Part shown: positions 8,977-18,431 of the stretch, piece by piece
How the letters are laid out: every line of letters begins with the position of its first letter
Position numbering within the stretch: the first letter of the stretch is position 1
From: Gemmobacter aquaticus
GTDB lineage: Bacteria > Pseudomonadota > Alphaproteobacteria > Rhodobacterales > Rhodobacteraceae
Length of the DNA: 64,000 bases
NCBI RefSeq assembly: GCF_007859075.1
Contig: NZ_VOAK01000023.1
Location: 1-64,000, forward strand
Direction: 5' to 3'
The notes under the pieces: generated by a model
Told to the model about the DNA's origin: nothing
Seen by the model: the letters and a program-made list of their open reading frames with translations, nothing else
The model's database searches: none
Made by a program: the position numbers and the translations under genes

Positions 8977-9692
8977 GCCGCACCTCCGAAATAGGCCTCT
9001 GTCAGCAGGTCACGTGCAGCGAAATCGGCGGCGTCCCCATCACCGACGATGCGGCCCGCACGCATCAGCAGCATGCGCCCACCCACCCGTGCCGCGCGGG
9101 CCGAGGATTGCTCGACGATCACCAGCGTGAGGCCACGCAGCTCTTGCAGCTGGCACAACCGGTCATAGACCTCGTCCACAACCTTGGGCGCAAGGCCGAG
9201 CGAGGGTTCATCGACCAGCATGACCTTGGGGTTGGTCATGATCGCCCGCCCGATGGCGAGCATTTGTTGCTGCCCCCCCGAAAGCGCCCCGGCACTGGAA
9301 CGTGCGCGTTCCCGCAGGATCGGAAAGGCGGCAAACACGGTTTCCAGATCATCGCCGATGGCCGAGCGGTCACGGCGCATTCCGGCGCCCACCATCAGGT
9401 TCTCCTGCACGGTCAGCCCTGCGAAGATGCGCCGCCCCTCGGGCACCATCGACAGGCCCCTCCGGGCGATCCCTTCGACGCCCAACCCCGACAGGATCTC
9501 ACCGTCCATCTCGATCCGGCCATGGGCAGCGCGAACCGCCCCCGCAATGGCCGACAGAAGCGACGACTTCCCCGCCCCGTTGGGGCCAGAGATAAAGACC
9601 CTCTCCCCCTCGGCCACCGAAAGGCTCAGGTCAGAGATTGCCGTCAGTTTGCCGTAGCGCACGGCGAGGTCAAAGACACCGAGCTTGGACAT
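8973..9692 (-). CDS. ABC transporter ATP-binding protein, LivF type
   Basis: A 239-residue ATPase with all sites visible: Walker A GPNGAGKSSLLS near residue 37, signature LSGGQQQMLAIGRA near 135, Walker B VMLVDEPSLGLAP near 155, then a switch-region glutamate and IVEQS. It powers the Liv-type permease pair. The ATG at 9692 overlaps the preceding stop by one base (TGATG); a GTG three bases earlier is possible but less likely. LivF and LivG proteins normally act as a heterodimer. Confidence 0.9.
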   Translation of the reverse strand: MSKLGVFDLAVRYGKLTAISDLSLSVAEGERVFISGPNGAGKSSLLSAIAGAVRAAHGRIEMDGEILSGLGVEGIARRGLSMVPEGRRIFAGLTVQENLMVGAGMRRDRSAIGDDLETVFAAFPILRERARSSAGALSGGQQQMLAIGRAIMTNPKVMLVDEPSLGLAPKVVDEVYDRLCQLQELRGLTLVIVEQSSARAARVGGRMLLMRAGRIVGDGDAADFAARDLLTEAYFGGAA

Positions 9693-10417
9693 CACGCCGC
9701 CTCCGCATAGGTGCCGAGGTAGGCCTCGCGTACGGCCCGCGAGCCAAGGATTGCCTCGCGGTCACCCTTTTCGATGATCCGGCCGCCGTCGAGGACGACG
9801 ACCTGGGTGCAGACCGAAAGGACCAGCCCGACATTGTGTTCGATCAGCAGGCAACCGACGCCAAGCTCGGCAGCAATACGGCCGATCAGCGCGGCAAGGT
9901 CGGCGGCCTCGGCCTCGGACATGCCCGCCGCCGGCTCGTCCAGCAGCAGGAATCGCGGCTTGCCCATCAGGGCGCGGGCAATCGCGACACGGCGCTCATC
10001 AGTATAGGGCAGCCCCGCCGCCGCGCGGCTTTCCAGGGCAGCCATCCCCATCCAGTTGAGCAGCGCGCTTGCCTCATGCTCGGCCACACTGCGGCGCAGG
10101 CCAAGGCCAACGCCGGTACAGGCAAGGTTGTCGAGCACATCGAGCCCGCCGAAAAGCCGGCCCGCCTGAAACGTGCGCGCAACGCCGGCCCGCCGCATCT
10201 CATGCGCCGCCAGACCCGAGACCTCGCGCCCCTGCAGGATGACCTTGCCGTGGGTTGGCCGCTGAAACCCGGTCAGGACATTGACGCAGGTCGTCTTGCC
10301 CGCCCCATTGGGGCCGATCAATCCCACCACCTGTCCGGGCGCAACCGAAAGCGTGACATCGGTCAGCGCCCGGAAGCCGCCGAAGGCGACCCCCACCTGT
10401 TCCAGCGCCAGCACCAT
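9692..10417 (-). CDS. ABC transporter ATP-binding protein, LivG type
   Basis: A 241-residue ATPase starting MVLALEQVGVAFGGF. Walker A is GPNGAGKTTCVN near residue 37 and Walker B LLLDEPAAGMSEAE near 160. The signature motif is degenerate (LPYTDERRVAIARAL), as is usual for LivG-type subunits. The frame is open for 15 more codons upstream, but that lies inside hyuA. The ATG at 10417 is one base beyond the hyuA stop (TGACATG), so it is translationally coupled to the amidohydrolase. Confidence 0.9.
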   Translation of the reverse strand: MVLALEQVGVAFGGFRALTDVTLSVAPGQVVGLIGPNGAGKTTCVNVLTGFQRPTHGKVILQGREVSGLAAHEMRRAGVARTFQAGRLFGGLDVLDNLACTGVGLGLRRSVAEHEASALLNWMGMAALESRAAAGLPYTDERRVAIARALMGKPRFLLLDEPAAGMSEAEAADLAALIGRIAAELGVGCLLIEHNVGLVLSVCTQVVVLDGGRIIEKGDREAILGSRAVREAYLGTYAEAA

Positions 10418-10418
10418 G

Positions 10419-12542
10419 TCAGGCCACCTCGACTGCGCGGGCGCGATGCTGGGCAAGCGCATCTTCGGTGGCCATGGTCAGGACATAAACGCCCGAGGCA
10501 TCCAGTTCGGCCAGCCAGCCGGGTTCGATGACGATCGTGGTCGTGACCTCTTGGATGACGGCCGGTCCCGAAACCCGGTCCCCTGCCCCCAGGAGTGCGC
10601 CGTCATAGACAGGTGTTTCATGCGGGATGCCGTCTGCGTTGAAGATCATCCTACGCGTCCCCTTCAGCGCGGAATGGGCGCCGCGACCAACGGGCATCAT
10701 CATGCGCGCAGGCTTGTCCACCGCACCGGCGATGGCACTCTCGACATTCACCACCTCGACCGCGCTATGCGGCTCGGCATAGGTGTAAAGCTCTTCATGG
10801 CGGGCGTGGAACGCAGCCTTCAGACGCTCGAGCGCGGATTCGGTCACCTCGAAAGGATCGATATCCACGGTGCATTCATGCACCTGCCCGACATAACGCA
10901 TGTCGAGACTGCGACGGACCGAGACGCGATCCTCGGTGAAACCGTCTGACAGAAGATCGGCGCGGCCACGGGCCTCAAGCTGATTGAACAGCCCGTTCAG
11001 ACGCGCCGCGGCCTCTGCCCCTTCAAGACGCGCTGCGACGGGGGCCATGTAGTTGTATTTCACGTCCGACAGGATCTGCCCAAAGGCGCAAAGCCCCGAG
11101 GCGAGTTTGGAGATCAGCACCTTGCGGATGCCCATCTCGCGCGCCAGCGCCGTGATATGCGCCGCCGTCGCGCCACCTGCACAGTTCAGCACAAAGTCGC
11201 GAGGATCATAGCCACGCTCGACCGAAACGCGGCGGATCGCGTTCACCATGTTGTTGTTCACGATGGTGAACATCCCGTGGGCCGCCTTCTCGACACTGAT
11301 GCCGAGCGGGTCGGCCAGATGTGTCTGGATCGCGCGGCGTGCCAAATCCACGTTCAGCGGCAGACGGCCGCCGACAAGCCCATCGGGATTGAGATAGCCC
11401 AGAACGAGGTTCGCATCGGTGGTTGTGGGCTTGTCACCACCCTGATCGTAGCAGGCGGGACCTGGCTCTGACCCGGCCGATTGCGGGCCCATCTGCATCA
11501 GGCCCATGCTGTCGATCCAGCCGATCGAACCGCCGCCCGCCCCCAGCGTTTCAACCTGGATCATCGGAATGCCGATGCGGTAGCGCAGGAAGTCGATGTT
11601 CTTTGACACATTCGCCCGGCCATCGCGCGTCAGCGTGATGTCGAACGAGGTGCCGCCCATATCGACGGTGATGATGTCCTTCATTCCCCAGGGCTCACCC
11701 AGCCAGAGCGCGGCCTGCGGGGCCGAAGCGGGGCCCGAGTTGATTGCATAGACCGACTGGTCGCTGACCACCCGCCCAAGGGCGAGACCGCCGTTCGACT
11801 GGAAGTAGCGAACCGGATGGCGGGCGCCGAGCGACTGGAAATAGGCATCCACAGCCTCGACATACCGTTGCAGGATCGGGGCGAGATAGGCGTTCACGAT
11901 CGCGGTCGAGGTGCGCGTGTATTCCCGCACCTGCGGATAAAGCTGGCTGCCCACGGTCAGGCGAACATCGGGCATCATTTCGCGCACGATTTCGGCTGCG
12001 CGGGCCTCGTGCTCGGGATGAAGCACCGACCAGACAAAGCTGATCGCGACGGATTCCACGCCCTCGCGCAGGAAGTGCCGGCAGGCATCGCGCACGTCGT
12101 CCTCGTTCAGGGGCGTGTACACCTTGCCGGTCGACAGCACCCGTTCCGCAACGCCACGGCGCAGATAGCGCGGCACAAGCATGGTCGCTGGTGGGTATTC
12201 CGGATCATAGCGATAGCCATCTTCCTTGTGGCCCAGGCGGATCTCGATGCTGTCTTCATGCCCGCGTGTCGCGATCAGGCCGGTTTTTGCGCCGTTGTGG
12301 GTGATCAACGCGTTCAACCCGACGGTCGTACCGTTGATGCAGAGATCAGCGTTCGAGACGATCTCTTGCGGTGACAGGCCGGTTTCCTCTTCAATAAGGC
12401 GCAGACCGTTGCGAATTGCGGCTGTCGGATCGTTGGGGGTGGACAGCGCCTTGAAGATGCGCACGCCGCCCTTGCGATCCGCCAGAATGAAGTCGGTGAA
12501 GGTGCCGCCCGCGTCGATGCCGAGACGATACTGGTTCTGCAT
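10419..12542 (-). CDS. hyuA: Hydantoinase/oxoprolinase subunit A (ATP-dependent amidohydrolase)
   Basis: A 707-residue protein of the HyuA/OplA-N family. The N-terminal actin-like ATPase begins RLGIDAGGTFTDFILAD; the second phosphate motif TVDMGGTSFDI lies near residue 290, and ETLGAGGGSIGWID near 325. Such subunits pair with HyuB to cleave cyclic amides (N-methylhydantoin, 5-oxoproline, caprolactam, pyrrolidone) with ATP hydrolysis. It lies between hyuB and the transporter genes, implying the transported compound is its substrate. The start at 12542 has AAAGGA about 8 bases upstream; the longer frame has no such site. The precise cyclic amide cannot be read from sequence. Confidence 0.92.
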   Translation of the reverse strand: MQNQYRLGIDAGGTFTDFILADRKGGVRIFKALSTPNDPTAAIRNGLRLIEEETGLSPQEIVSNADLCINGTTVGLNALITHNGAKTGLIATRGHEDSIEIRLGHKEDGYRYDPEYPPATMLVPRYLRRGVAERVLSTGKVYTPLNEDDVRDACRHFLREGVESVAISFVWSVLHPEHEARAAEIVREMMPDVRLTVGSQLYPQVREYTRTSTAIVNAYLAPILQRYVEAVDAYFQSLGARHPVRYFQSNGGLALGRVVSDQSVYAINSGPASAPQAALWLGEPWGMKDIITVDMGGTSFDITLTRDGRANVSKNIDFLRYRIGIPMIQVETLGAGGGSIGWIDSMGLMQMGPQSAGSEPGPACYDQGGDKPTTTDANLVLGYLNPDGLVGGRLPLNVDLARRAIQTHLADPLGISVEKAAHGMFTIVNNNMVNAIRRVSVERGYDPRDFVLNCAGGATAAHITALAREMGIRKVLISKLASGLCAFGQILSDVKYNYMAPVAARLEGAEAAARLNGLFNQLEARGRADLLSDGFTEDRVSVRRSLDMRYVGQVHECTVDIDPFEVTESALERLKAAFHARHEELYTYAEPHSAVEVVNVESAIAGAVDKPARMMMPVGRGAHSALKGTRRMIFNADGIPHETPVYDGALLGAGDRVSGPAVIQEVTTTIVIEPGWLAELDASGVYVLTMATEDALAQHRARAVEVA

Positions 12543-12628
12543 GGGATGGGTCCTTTCGGGTAGCCGGGGCCGGGCGGGGACCATTGTCCCCGCACGCGTC
12601 GCGCCGGATGTGTCAGGAAATCGTTGGA

Positions 12629-14377
12629 TCAGGCCGCGCGCAGCCGCGCGGTCGCGTCGTGATCCACGGTCAGGCTATCGCGGTCCGTGATGATGACGCC
12701 ATAGTCGAGGCGAGCGCCTTCAAGGCTGACCAGGCCGTTGCGCACGTCCTCAACCACCTTCTGGACGTCACGCTCGAACGGGTTGCCATAGCCGCCACCG
12801 CCGGGGTTCTTGTTCGCCGCGCGTTCACCGGGATGGATCGTCTCGATCACGTTATCGGTGATGATCTGCGTCTCGCCTCCCCGAGTCACCTCCAGGCGCC
12901 CGACCTTGCTCTGCACCATGGTCGATTTCGCCCCGGCCGCACCCATTGCCGGGATGCGGCGCCCCTCGCCAAAGGTGATCAGCGTCATCGGGGTATCCAG
13001 CGGCTCGACCTCCCAGCAGGTGCCCGAACCGCCACGGTTGCGCCCGGCACCACCGCTGTCCTCCATCAACGAATAGCGATGGATGATGATCGGGTAGCTG
13101 TGTTCCAGCATCTCGATATCGCCCGAAGTCAGCGCGCCAAAGCAGCATTCCGGACCCACGGCGTGCCAACCATCGGCCTGCGCCGTAGCCCCTGCCCCCG
13201 AGATGATCGAGGCCAGGACCATCGTCACATACTCCTCATCGTGCCGCTTGTCCCAACCGGCGATGTTGCAGCCGTTTGCGTGGCCCCAACTGGCCGAGAC
13301 CTTGTGAGGGGCGGCCTGTTCAAACGCCAGCCGCACTGCGTCTGTCAGCGTCTCCATCGGCGTGGTGGTGCAGTTCATGTGCGGCGCAGGCGATTTCGCA
13401 TTGCAGAGCGTGCCCTTGGGTCCCATGTCGGTCGACACGCAGCGATAGAGTCCCTCGTTATAGGGAGGGGGCAGCTGCGCGAACATCATCAGGCCCAGAT
13501 AGACGCCGGAATGGCTGTTTCCCTCATAGCTGTTGATGAAATAGGGAATCTGCGGCGGCGAAGAGATCTCGATATGACAGCCGTCGCCCTTGATCGTCAC
13601 TGTGGCGGTGATCTCGAAATCGCCAAAACCGTGGCCCGCATCCTCGAGGATAGCGGTGCCGGTATAGGTGCCGTCCGGCACCTCGAAGATCAGCTTGCGC
13701 ATATGCATCTCGGCCATGTCGAGAAGCTCTGCGATGCAGTCCTGAACCACGTCCTTGCCGTATTTCTTCATCAGGTTGACCAGATTGCGCGCGCCAACCT
13801 GGCAGGCACCGATCAGGGCGTTGAAGTCACCTTCCTGATCGCGACGGGCGCGCATGTTGGTCAGAAGCAGGTTCATCACATCCTTGCGTGGCCTCCCACG
13901 GTCCCACAGCTTGACCGGCGGGATGCGGAGCCCCTCGGCAAAGATCTCTGTGGCATTGGGGTTGTAGCCAGCGGGAACCGGGCCGCCGATATCAGTCAGA
14001 TGTCCTTTGCAGACCGTCCAGAAAACCAGCTCGCCTTCATAGAACACCGGGTAATACATGCAGGTGTCGATGATATGACTGCCGCCATAGGCCGGATCGT
14101 TGTGCAGGATCAGGTCGCCCTCATGAATATCCCCCTCGAAGAACCGAGCGACCGACTTCATGGCCGGAATCAAGCTGCCTAGGTGGATCGGGATGTCCTG
14201 CCCCTGCAGGATCATCTCAGGCGTGTGGTTGAAAAGCGCGGTCGAATAGTCATGCGCAAGATTGAACACCGACGACCGTGCGGTCTGCTCAAGCGTTAGT
14301 GTCATCTCGCGCTGCGTGGTCTCCAGCACGCCCCGCACCACCGACAGCGTGATCGGGTCCACATTTCGTTTCGTCAT
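12629..14377 (-). CDS. hyuB: Hydantoinase/oxoprolinase subunit B
   Basis: A 582-residue HyuB-family subunit. Typical features are the start RNVDPITLSVVRGVLE, DLILHNDPAYGGSHIIDT near residue 95, the glycine-rich DSGGAGRNRGGSG near residue 435, and the C-terminal NPGGGGYGNPFERD. It forms the catalytic complex with HyuA. The start at 14377 follows a strong GGGGAGGA; an 80-codon upstream extension of the frame is not needed. It is the first gene of the operon and is divergent from the AraC-type regulator, with a 310-bp shared control region. Confidence 0.92.
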   Translation of the reverse strand: MTKRNVDPITLSVVRGVLETTQREMTLTLEQTARSSVFNLAHDYSTALFNHTPEMILQGQDIPIHLGSLIPAMKSVARFFEGDIHEGDLILHNDPAYGGSHIIDTCMYYPVFYEGELVFWTVCKGHLTDIGGPVPAGYNPNATEIFAEGLRIPPVKLWDRGRPRKDVMNLLLTNMRARRDQEGDFNALIGACQVGARNLVNLMKKYGKDVVQDCIAELLDMAEMHMRKLIFEVPDGTYTGTAILEDAGHGFGDFEITATVTIKGDGCHIEISSPPQIPYFINSYEGNSHSGVYLGLMMFAQLPPPYNEGLYRCVSTDMGPKGTLCNAKSPAPHMNCTTTPMETLTDAVRLAFEQAAPHKVSASWGHANGCNIAGWDKRHDEEYVTMVLASIISGAGATAQADGWHAVGPECCFGALTSGDIEMLEHSYPIIIHRYSLMEDSGGAGRNRGGSGTCWEVEPLDTPMTLITFGEGRRIPAMGAAGAKSTMVQSKVGRLEVTRGGETQIITDNVIETIHPGERAANKNPGGGGYGNPFERDVQKVVEDVRNGLVSLEGARLDYGVIITDRDSLTVDHDATARLRAA

Positions 14378-14687
14378 CCCTCGGTCCTCCCCCGATGGGA
14401 AAACGGGCCGCGGGCGATGCGGGGCACGCTTGTTCAACTCTCCCTGATCGCCCGGGCCGTTTTCCAGCCTCTCGTCATTCCAGCAGAGTGACGGAAATCG
14501 GGTGGTGACGCTTGAACCGCAAAGCGCGATGATTTGTCTTTCCGTGCAAGGGTCCTTCCCGGTTTGGCGCAGGGCGCACAAAGCCTTGTCTGCGCGTGCA
14601 TTCTGGCTGCGCGCCACGCGGATATTGCTTGATCGGGGCGGGTTTCGGGCCTACCGATTCTCAATCAGCGCTTTGGGGAGAGGGCGC
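14378..14687. promoter_or_regulatory. 310-bp divergent control region between hyuB and the AraC-type regulator
   Basis: No convincing gene lies here: the open frames are upstream extensions of the two flanking genes without their own ribosome sites. Both genes are transcribed outward, so the promoters and regulator sites must be in this stretch. I could not identify a clear inverted or direct repeat by eye. Confidence 0.55.
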
Positions 14688-15635
14688 ATGGACGTCACGG
14701 CACACAGCACCGACCAGATCGTGCCCGGCCAGCGGTCCGCGCATTGGGGGCGGGTGATCACTGAGACCTATTTTCCGCTGCACCTGACCTTTCGTGACCC
14801 TGCAAGCTTTACCGGAACGCTTGAGCGTCGGCAGATGGGCAGCGTCTCGCTGTCGCGACTGGCAACCATGCCACTGCAATATGAGCGCAGGCCCACCCAT
14901 ATCTCGCACACGCGCGAGGAAGAGTATCTCATCACCGTCCCGCGCCTGAGCCCGGTGGAGTTCAGGCAGATCGGCCGCGAGGTGCGTTGCGACCCGGGTG
15001 GCTTCATCCTTGAACGTGGGGACGAGCCCTATCGGTTCGCCTATGACACCGCAAATGAGCTGAGCGTCCTGAAGATCAGCAAGAAATCCCTGTCGGAAAA
15101 GGTGCGCGATCCTGATCGTTTTTGCGCCAAGATCATTGATGCGCGCACGGGGTTGCCCGCGCTCTTCACTACGATGATGAAGCAATTGCACTCACTGCCG
15201 CTGAGCGAGGGCCGCGCGGCCGAGGTTCTGGGTCGGCAGATGGTCGAGGTGCTGGCCCTTGCGCTGGATGAAACGGCTGCCGATGACCAACAGGTCCGCA
15301 CATCTGTTCGTGCAGGGCATCTGAGGCGGGCCGAGCAGATCATCCGCAAGCATCTGTCGAGCCCGGCCCTTTCGCCTGAGTTTGTGGCCGACGCTTGCGG
15401 CATCTCGAAACGCTACCTGCATGAGCTGTTCGGCGACACCAACCAGACAGTGTCGCAGTTCATCCGGGATGAGCGCCTGATTGCCGCGCGCGAGGCGATC
15501 ACCTCTTCCCCCGCACTGTCGATGGCCGAGATCTCCTATCGGTTCGGATTCTGCGACCAGGCACAGTTTTCGCGCCTGTTCCGCGCAAAGTTCGGACAAG
15601 CCCCGACCGACTGGCGCCGGTCACCGCGGCATTAA
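14688..15635 (+). CDS. AraC-family transcriptional regulator
   Basis: A 315-residue regulator. Residues 25-190 resemble the AraC-binding-like sensory domain. Residues 210-315 hold the double helix-turn-helix: first helix pair at FVADACGISKRYLHELF, second at SMAEISYRFGFCDQAQFSRLFRAKFGQAP. The ATG at 14688 has GGGGAGAGGG directly upstream; the frame is open 62 codons earlier without support. Its divergent position makes it the probable activator of hyuBA and the transporter, responding to the imported cyclic amide or its product. The downstream aminotransferase operon has a different regulator, so the two halves may be induced separately. Confidence 0.9.
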   Translation: MDVTAHSTDQIVPGQRSAHWGRVITETYFPLHLTFRDPASFTGTLERRQMGSVSLSRLATMPLQYERRPTHISHTREEEYLITVPRLSPVEFRQIGREVRCDPGGFILERGDEPYRFAYDTANELSVLKISKKSLSEKVRDPDRFCAKIIDARTGLPALFTTMMKQLHSLPLSEGRAAEVLGRQMVEVLALALDETAADDQQVRTSVRAGHLRRAEQIIRKHLSSPALSPEFVADACGISKRYLHELFGDTNQTVSQFIRDERLIAAREAITSSPALSMAEISYRFGFCDQAQFSRLFRAKFGQAPTDWRRSPRH

Positions 15636-15766
15636 CCAAATCGCCGATCTGGCCGACGGAAGCGGAATGCTCCGGTCACGACGCAAACCCGCCCCATCAG
15701 AAAGTCGCCATTTTCAACCCCGGGGACGTTGCATCAGAGCGATCGATGCCGCCCGCACGGTTTCCG

Positions 15767-16228
15767 TCAGGCAATCGGGCCAAACAGTTCGTCGTCCGAG
15801 ATCTCCATCCGTCCCGAAAGCACGCTGCACTCGAGACTCTCTATCAGTGCAGCAACCACGGGTTCGTGCAGCCATCGCGACAACCAGCCCGTTTTGTGAT
15901 GACCGATCACGACAAGATCGGCATGGGCGTCCTTTGCCGCTTTCACGATGCAGGAGACCGGGTCTCCCACCTGTAGTTTCACTTTGTGCGCCAGACCCAG
16001 TTTCTGCAGCCGCTCTGATCCTTCGTCGAGGATCAGCTGATACTCATCGCTTTGATCGTAGGGAACATAGGCCACGCCAATATCAACGGCGACCGGAGTG
16101 AGCGACGCCTCCACCACGGCCAGCAACACGACGTCTGAACGAAACTGCTTTGCCAACATGGCACCTTCGCGCAGGGCAAGCCGCCCCTCGCGCGTTCCGT
16201 CGTAAGCCAGAAGAATTGTTCGATACAT
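15767..16228 (-). CDS. Universal stress protein (UspA family)
   Basis: A 153-residue single Usp domain: MYRTILLAYDGTREGRLALREG at the start, then VVLLAVVEA and a C-terminal DLVVIGHHKTGWLSRWLHEPV. The glycine-rich nucleotide loop of ATP-binding Usp proteins is not canonical here, so ATP binding is uncertain. GGAGG lies about 5-6 bases before the ATG. It is monocistronic and convergent with the AraC-type gene. The role is general stress physiology; no specific partner is suggested by context. Confidence 0.85.
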   Translation of the reverse strand: MYRTILLAYDGTREGRLALREGAMLAKQFRSDVVLLAVVEASLTPVAVDIGVAYVPYDQSDEYQLILDEGSERLQKLGLAHKVKLQVGDPVSCIVKAAKDAHADLVVIGHHKTGWLSRWLHEPVVAALIESLECSVLSGRMEISDDELFGPIA

Positions 16229-16386
16229 GGGGGCACCTCCGACATGTCATCAGACGGATGCAGAGGCCAAAATTTTACCTGACGCTGCCGCCTTTGGCAA
16301 ACCGCCCATTGGCGTCAGGACTGCTCGGGCCCGCCGCTTTTCAATGCGGTGTGCCCAGCCGGATCCATGGGTCATCCGAGCGTCGC

Positions 16387-16411
16387 GCCGGGCACAACTG
16401 ATGTGCCCGGC
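16387..16411 (-). terminator. Perfect 10-bp hairpin downstream of the cupin gene
   Basis: Arms GCCGGGCACA and TGTGCCCGGC with a 5-base loop start about 30 bases beyond the cupin stop. There is no U-tract, so this may be a weak terminator or mRNA 3'-end stabiliser. Confidence 0.45.
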
Positions 16412-16440
16412 CCTCTCGGCATCATTGCCGCATTCCCCGC

Positions 16441-16905
16441 TCAGGCGGCGGCCTGCGCCGACAGGGCGGGAACGAAACGCAGGCTGAAGCGTGCGGCAAG
16501 CGCATCGATCTCCTGGGGTGAGCTCGGCTGTTCTGCCTCGACGGCAGAGAAGAAGCCCTCGAATCCGCCCGGGGTCATCACAACCATCAGGCGGCCTGCA
16601 GATTCGCCGATATTCTGAAAGCGGTGAACCGCCCCACGTGGCACAACGATCACACCGCCTGCACCAAGGTCAACGCGCTGCCCGTTGCACCAGAAGGCGA
16701 AGTGACCATCGAGCACACGGAAGAATTCCTCCTCACGATCATGCACATGGGGCGGCGGCCCCTCGCCGGCCGGCACCTCAGCCTCGAATACACCAAGACG
16801 CCCTCCGGTCTCTTCAGCCGAGATCCGAATGATGTGGGGGCCAAAGCCGGTTGCGAGGGTGCCGGCGCCGGGCGCGGAAAAGGCAGCTTGACTAAAGGTC
16901 TGCAT
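16441..16905 (-). CDS. Cupin-domain protein
   Basis: A 154-residue single-domain cupin. Motif 1 reads PPPHVHDREEEFFRVLDG near residue 55 with the expected His/His/Glu ligands, and motif 2 reads VPRGAVHRFQNIG near residue 93. It probably binds a divalent metal, but the reaction is unknown; members range from dioxygenases and isomerases to sugar-binding proteins. The ATG at 16905 is preferred because GGAG sits 6-9 bases upstream; an ATG at 16917 precedes that site. The divergent LysR gene is its likely regulator. Confidence 0.82.
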   Translation of the reverse strand: MQTFSQAAFSAPGAGTLATGFGPHIIRISAEETGGRLGVFEAEVPAGEGPPPHVHDREEEFFRVLDGHFAFWCNGQRVDLGAGGVIVVPRGAVHRFQNIGESAGRLMVVMTPGGFEGFFSAVEAEQPSSPQEIDALAARFSLRFVPALSAQAAA

Positions 16906-17011
16906 CTGTAACTCCATCAGGATTGTGAATTAAAGTGACAGCCGTATAAATCAACGATGCTTGGCCGATAAAGTGGCTGCACCGCGCAACATTGTCTGGA
17001 TAACTTGACAA

Positions 17012-17926
17012 ATGAAGACCGTTGATCCGCTTCATGGTGTTGCGGCGTTCCTTGCCGTGGCAGAGCATGCAAGCTTCACCGCTGCGGCGGAGGCGATCGG
17101 CCTTACGCGCTCGACCATCAGCGCGCAGGTGGCAGATCTGGAGGCACGTCTGGGCCTGCGCCTTTTCCACCGATCCACCCGGCTGGTTCGTCTGACACCG
17201 GCAGGCGAGGCCTACCGCGAACGTCTTGGCGACATCGCCGAGCGCGTGGATCTCGCCGAGCGCGCGGCGCGGGCCGAACACAGCACGCCAGAGGGCCGGC
17301 TGCGCATCACGGCGCCACCGGATATGGGCCAGCGCTTCCTCGTACCCTGGGTTGCAGAATTTCTTGCACTGCATCCGGGAACGCGCATCGAACTTGACCT
17401 GTCCAACGCAGCCCACAACCTGATCGAAAGGCGGTTCGATCTTGCAATCCGCGGCGTGATCGAGATCGAGGAGAACCTTATCACCCGCAAACTTGGGATA
17501 TCGCCACTTCTAACCTGCGCGCGCGGCGACTACCTCGCCCGTCGCGGGCACCCTGAGCGGCCGGAGGATCTGTCAAAGCACGATCTGCTGCACTTTGCGC
17601 ACCTGCGCCGAGGCAGAGTCTGGACGATGACGCGAGGCACCGAACGCGTCGAGGTGCCAATACTTCCCAGGCTGGAGCTGAACGAAGGCTGGGCGCTTCG
17701 CACCGCAGCCCTGGAAGGCGCGGGCATCTGCCAGCTTCCGGCCTTTGCGATCGGAGACGCGCTGCGCTCGGGCGCCCTTGTGCCGGTTCTGCCAGAGTGG
17801 AATCCCGGCCACGTCCCGCTGCACGCGGTCTACCCTGACAACCGGCTGATTGCCGAACGCGTGCGTGCCTTCGTGGCCTTCATCGCCCGCAAGTCGAAGG
17901 CCGAGCCCGATCTGACAGGTGCCTAG
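17012..17926 (+). CDS. LysR-family transcriptional regulator
   Basis: A 304-residue LysR protein. The N-terminal winged helix (FLAVAEHASFTAAAEAIGLTRSTISAQVADLEARLG) spans residues 10-60, followed by the linker helix and an effector-binding periplasmic-binding-like domain from about residue 90. It is divergent from the cupin gene with a 106-bp gap, the standard arrangement for a LysR regulator and its target. The upstream ribosome site is weak. The effector is unknown. Confidence 0.9.
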   Translation: MKTVDPLHGVAAFLAVAEHASFTAAAEAIGLTRSTISAQVADLEARLGLRLFHRSTRLVRLTPAGEAYRERLGDIAERVDLAERAARAEHSTPEGRLRITAPPDMGQRFLVPWVAEFLALHPGTRIELDLSNAAHNLIERRFDLAIRGVIEIEENLITRKLGISPLLTCARGDYLARRGHPERPEDLSKHDLLHFAHLRRGRVWTMTRGTERVEVPILPRLELNEGWALRTAALEGAGICQLPAFAIGDALRSGALVPVLPEWNPGHVPLHAVYPDNRLIAERVRAFVAFIARKSKAEPDLTGA

Positions 17927-18116
17927 CCAGAACGGGACCCGCGTTGCCACAGTGAACAACCCGGGCACGCCGGCTAGGTTTTCATCCTGCTTCACCGGCG
18001 GGCTCCTGCCGGGTCGAGAAAAGCCCCATATGCACCCGGCGTGTTCCGCAAGGCCCACCGGATCGGGTCGCATACGCTTTGAGGTGATTGGAGAGCGCGA
18101 CCGAAGTTTGGTCGAT

Positions 18117-18190
18117 TGGAGCGGGTAGCGGGAATCGAACCCGCCCCATCAGCTTGGAAGGCTGAGGCGCTACCACTACACCATACCCGC
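18117..18190 (-). tRNA. tRNA-Gly (anticodon UCC)
   Basis: Read on the minus strand, a 74-nt cloverleaf starts GCGGGTATGG and ends TACCCGC-T-CCA. The 7-bp acceptor stem pairs perfectly, the anticodon loop is CTTCCAA giving UCC, the T-arm contains GGTTCGATTCC, and CCA is encoded. It is an ordinary glycine tRNA reading GGA/GGG. Neither flank shows a duplicated 3' end or integrase. Confidence 0.96.
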
Positions 18191-18431
18191 CGCTACCGCA
18201 GACCGATTACCACCGCAGGGCCGGGAACTGCAAGCCCCCATCGAATACCACGGATGTGCCGAATTGTCGGACCTTGGTCTGGTGACCTATCCGGCCTTTC
18301 GTCGCATCAAGAGAGGGCAATGGTCGGGCAGGTCCGCTCATTGGTCTGGTACGGGTCGGCACGCGCGCAATCCCCGTGCAGACAGGGGATATGTCCCGCC
18401 GGTTCGGCCGGACCTGACAGGAGAGACGACA

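Noticed and set aside
12584..14182. 532-codon plus-strand frame opposite hyuB
   Set aside because: Antisense shadow of a strongly supported gene; His/Arg-rich composition without domain signals.
18117..18431. tRNA-Gly as an integration site for a genomic island carrying the Asp-rich genes
   Set aside because: The tRNA 3' end faces the other way, toward the LysR gene, and neither an integrase nor a duplicated 3' end is visible.
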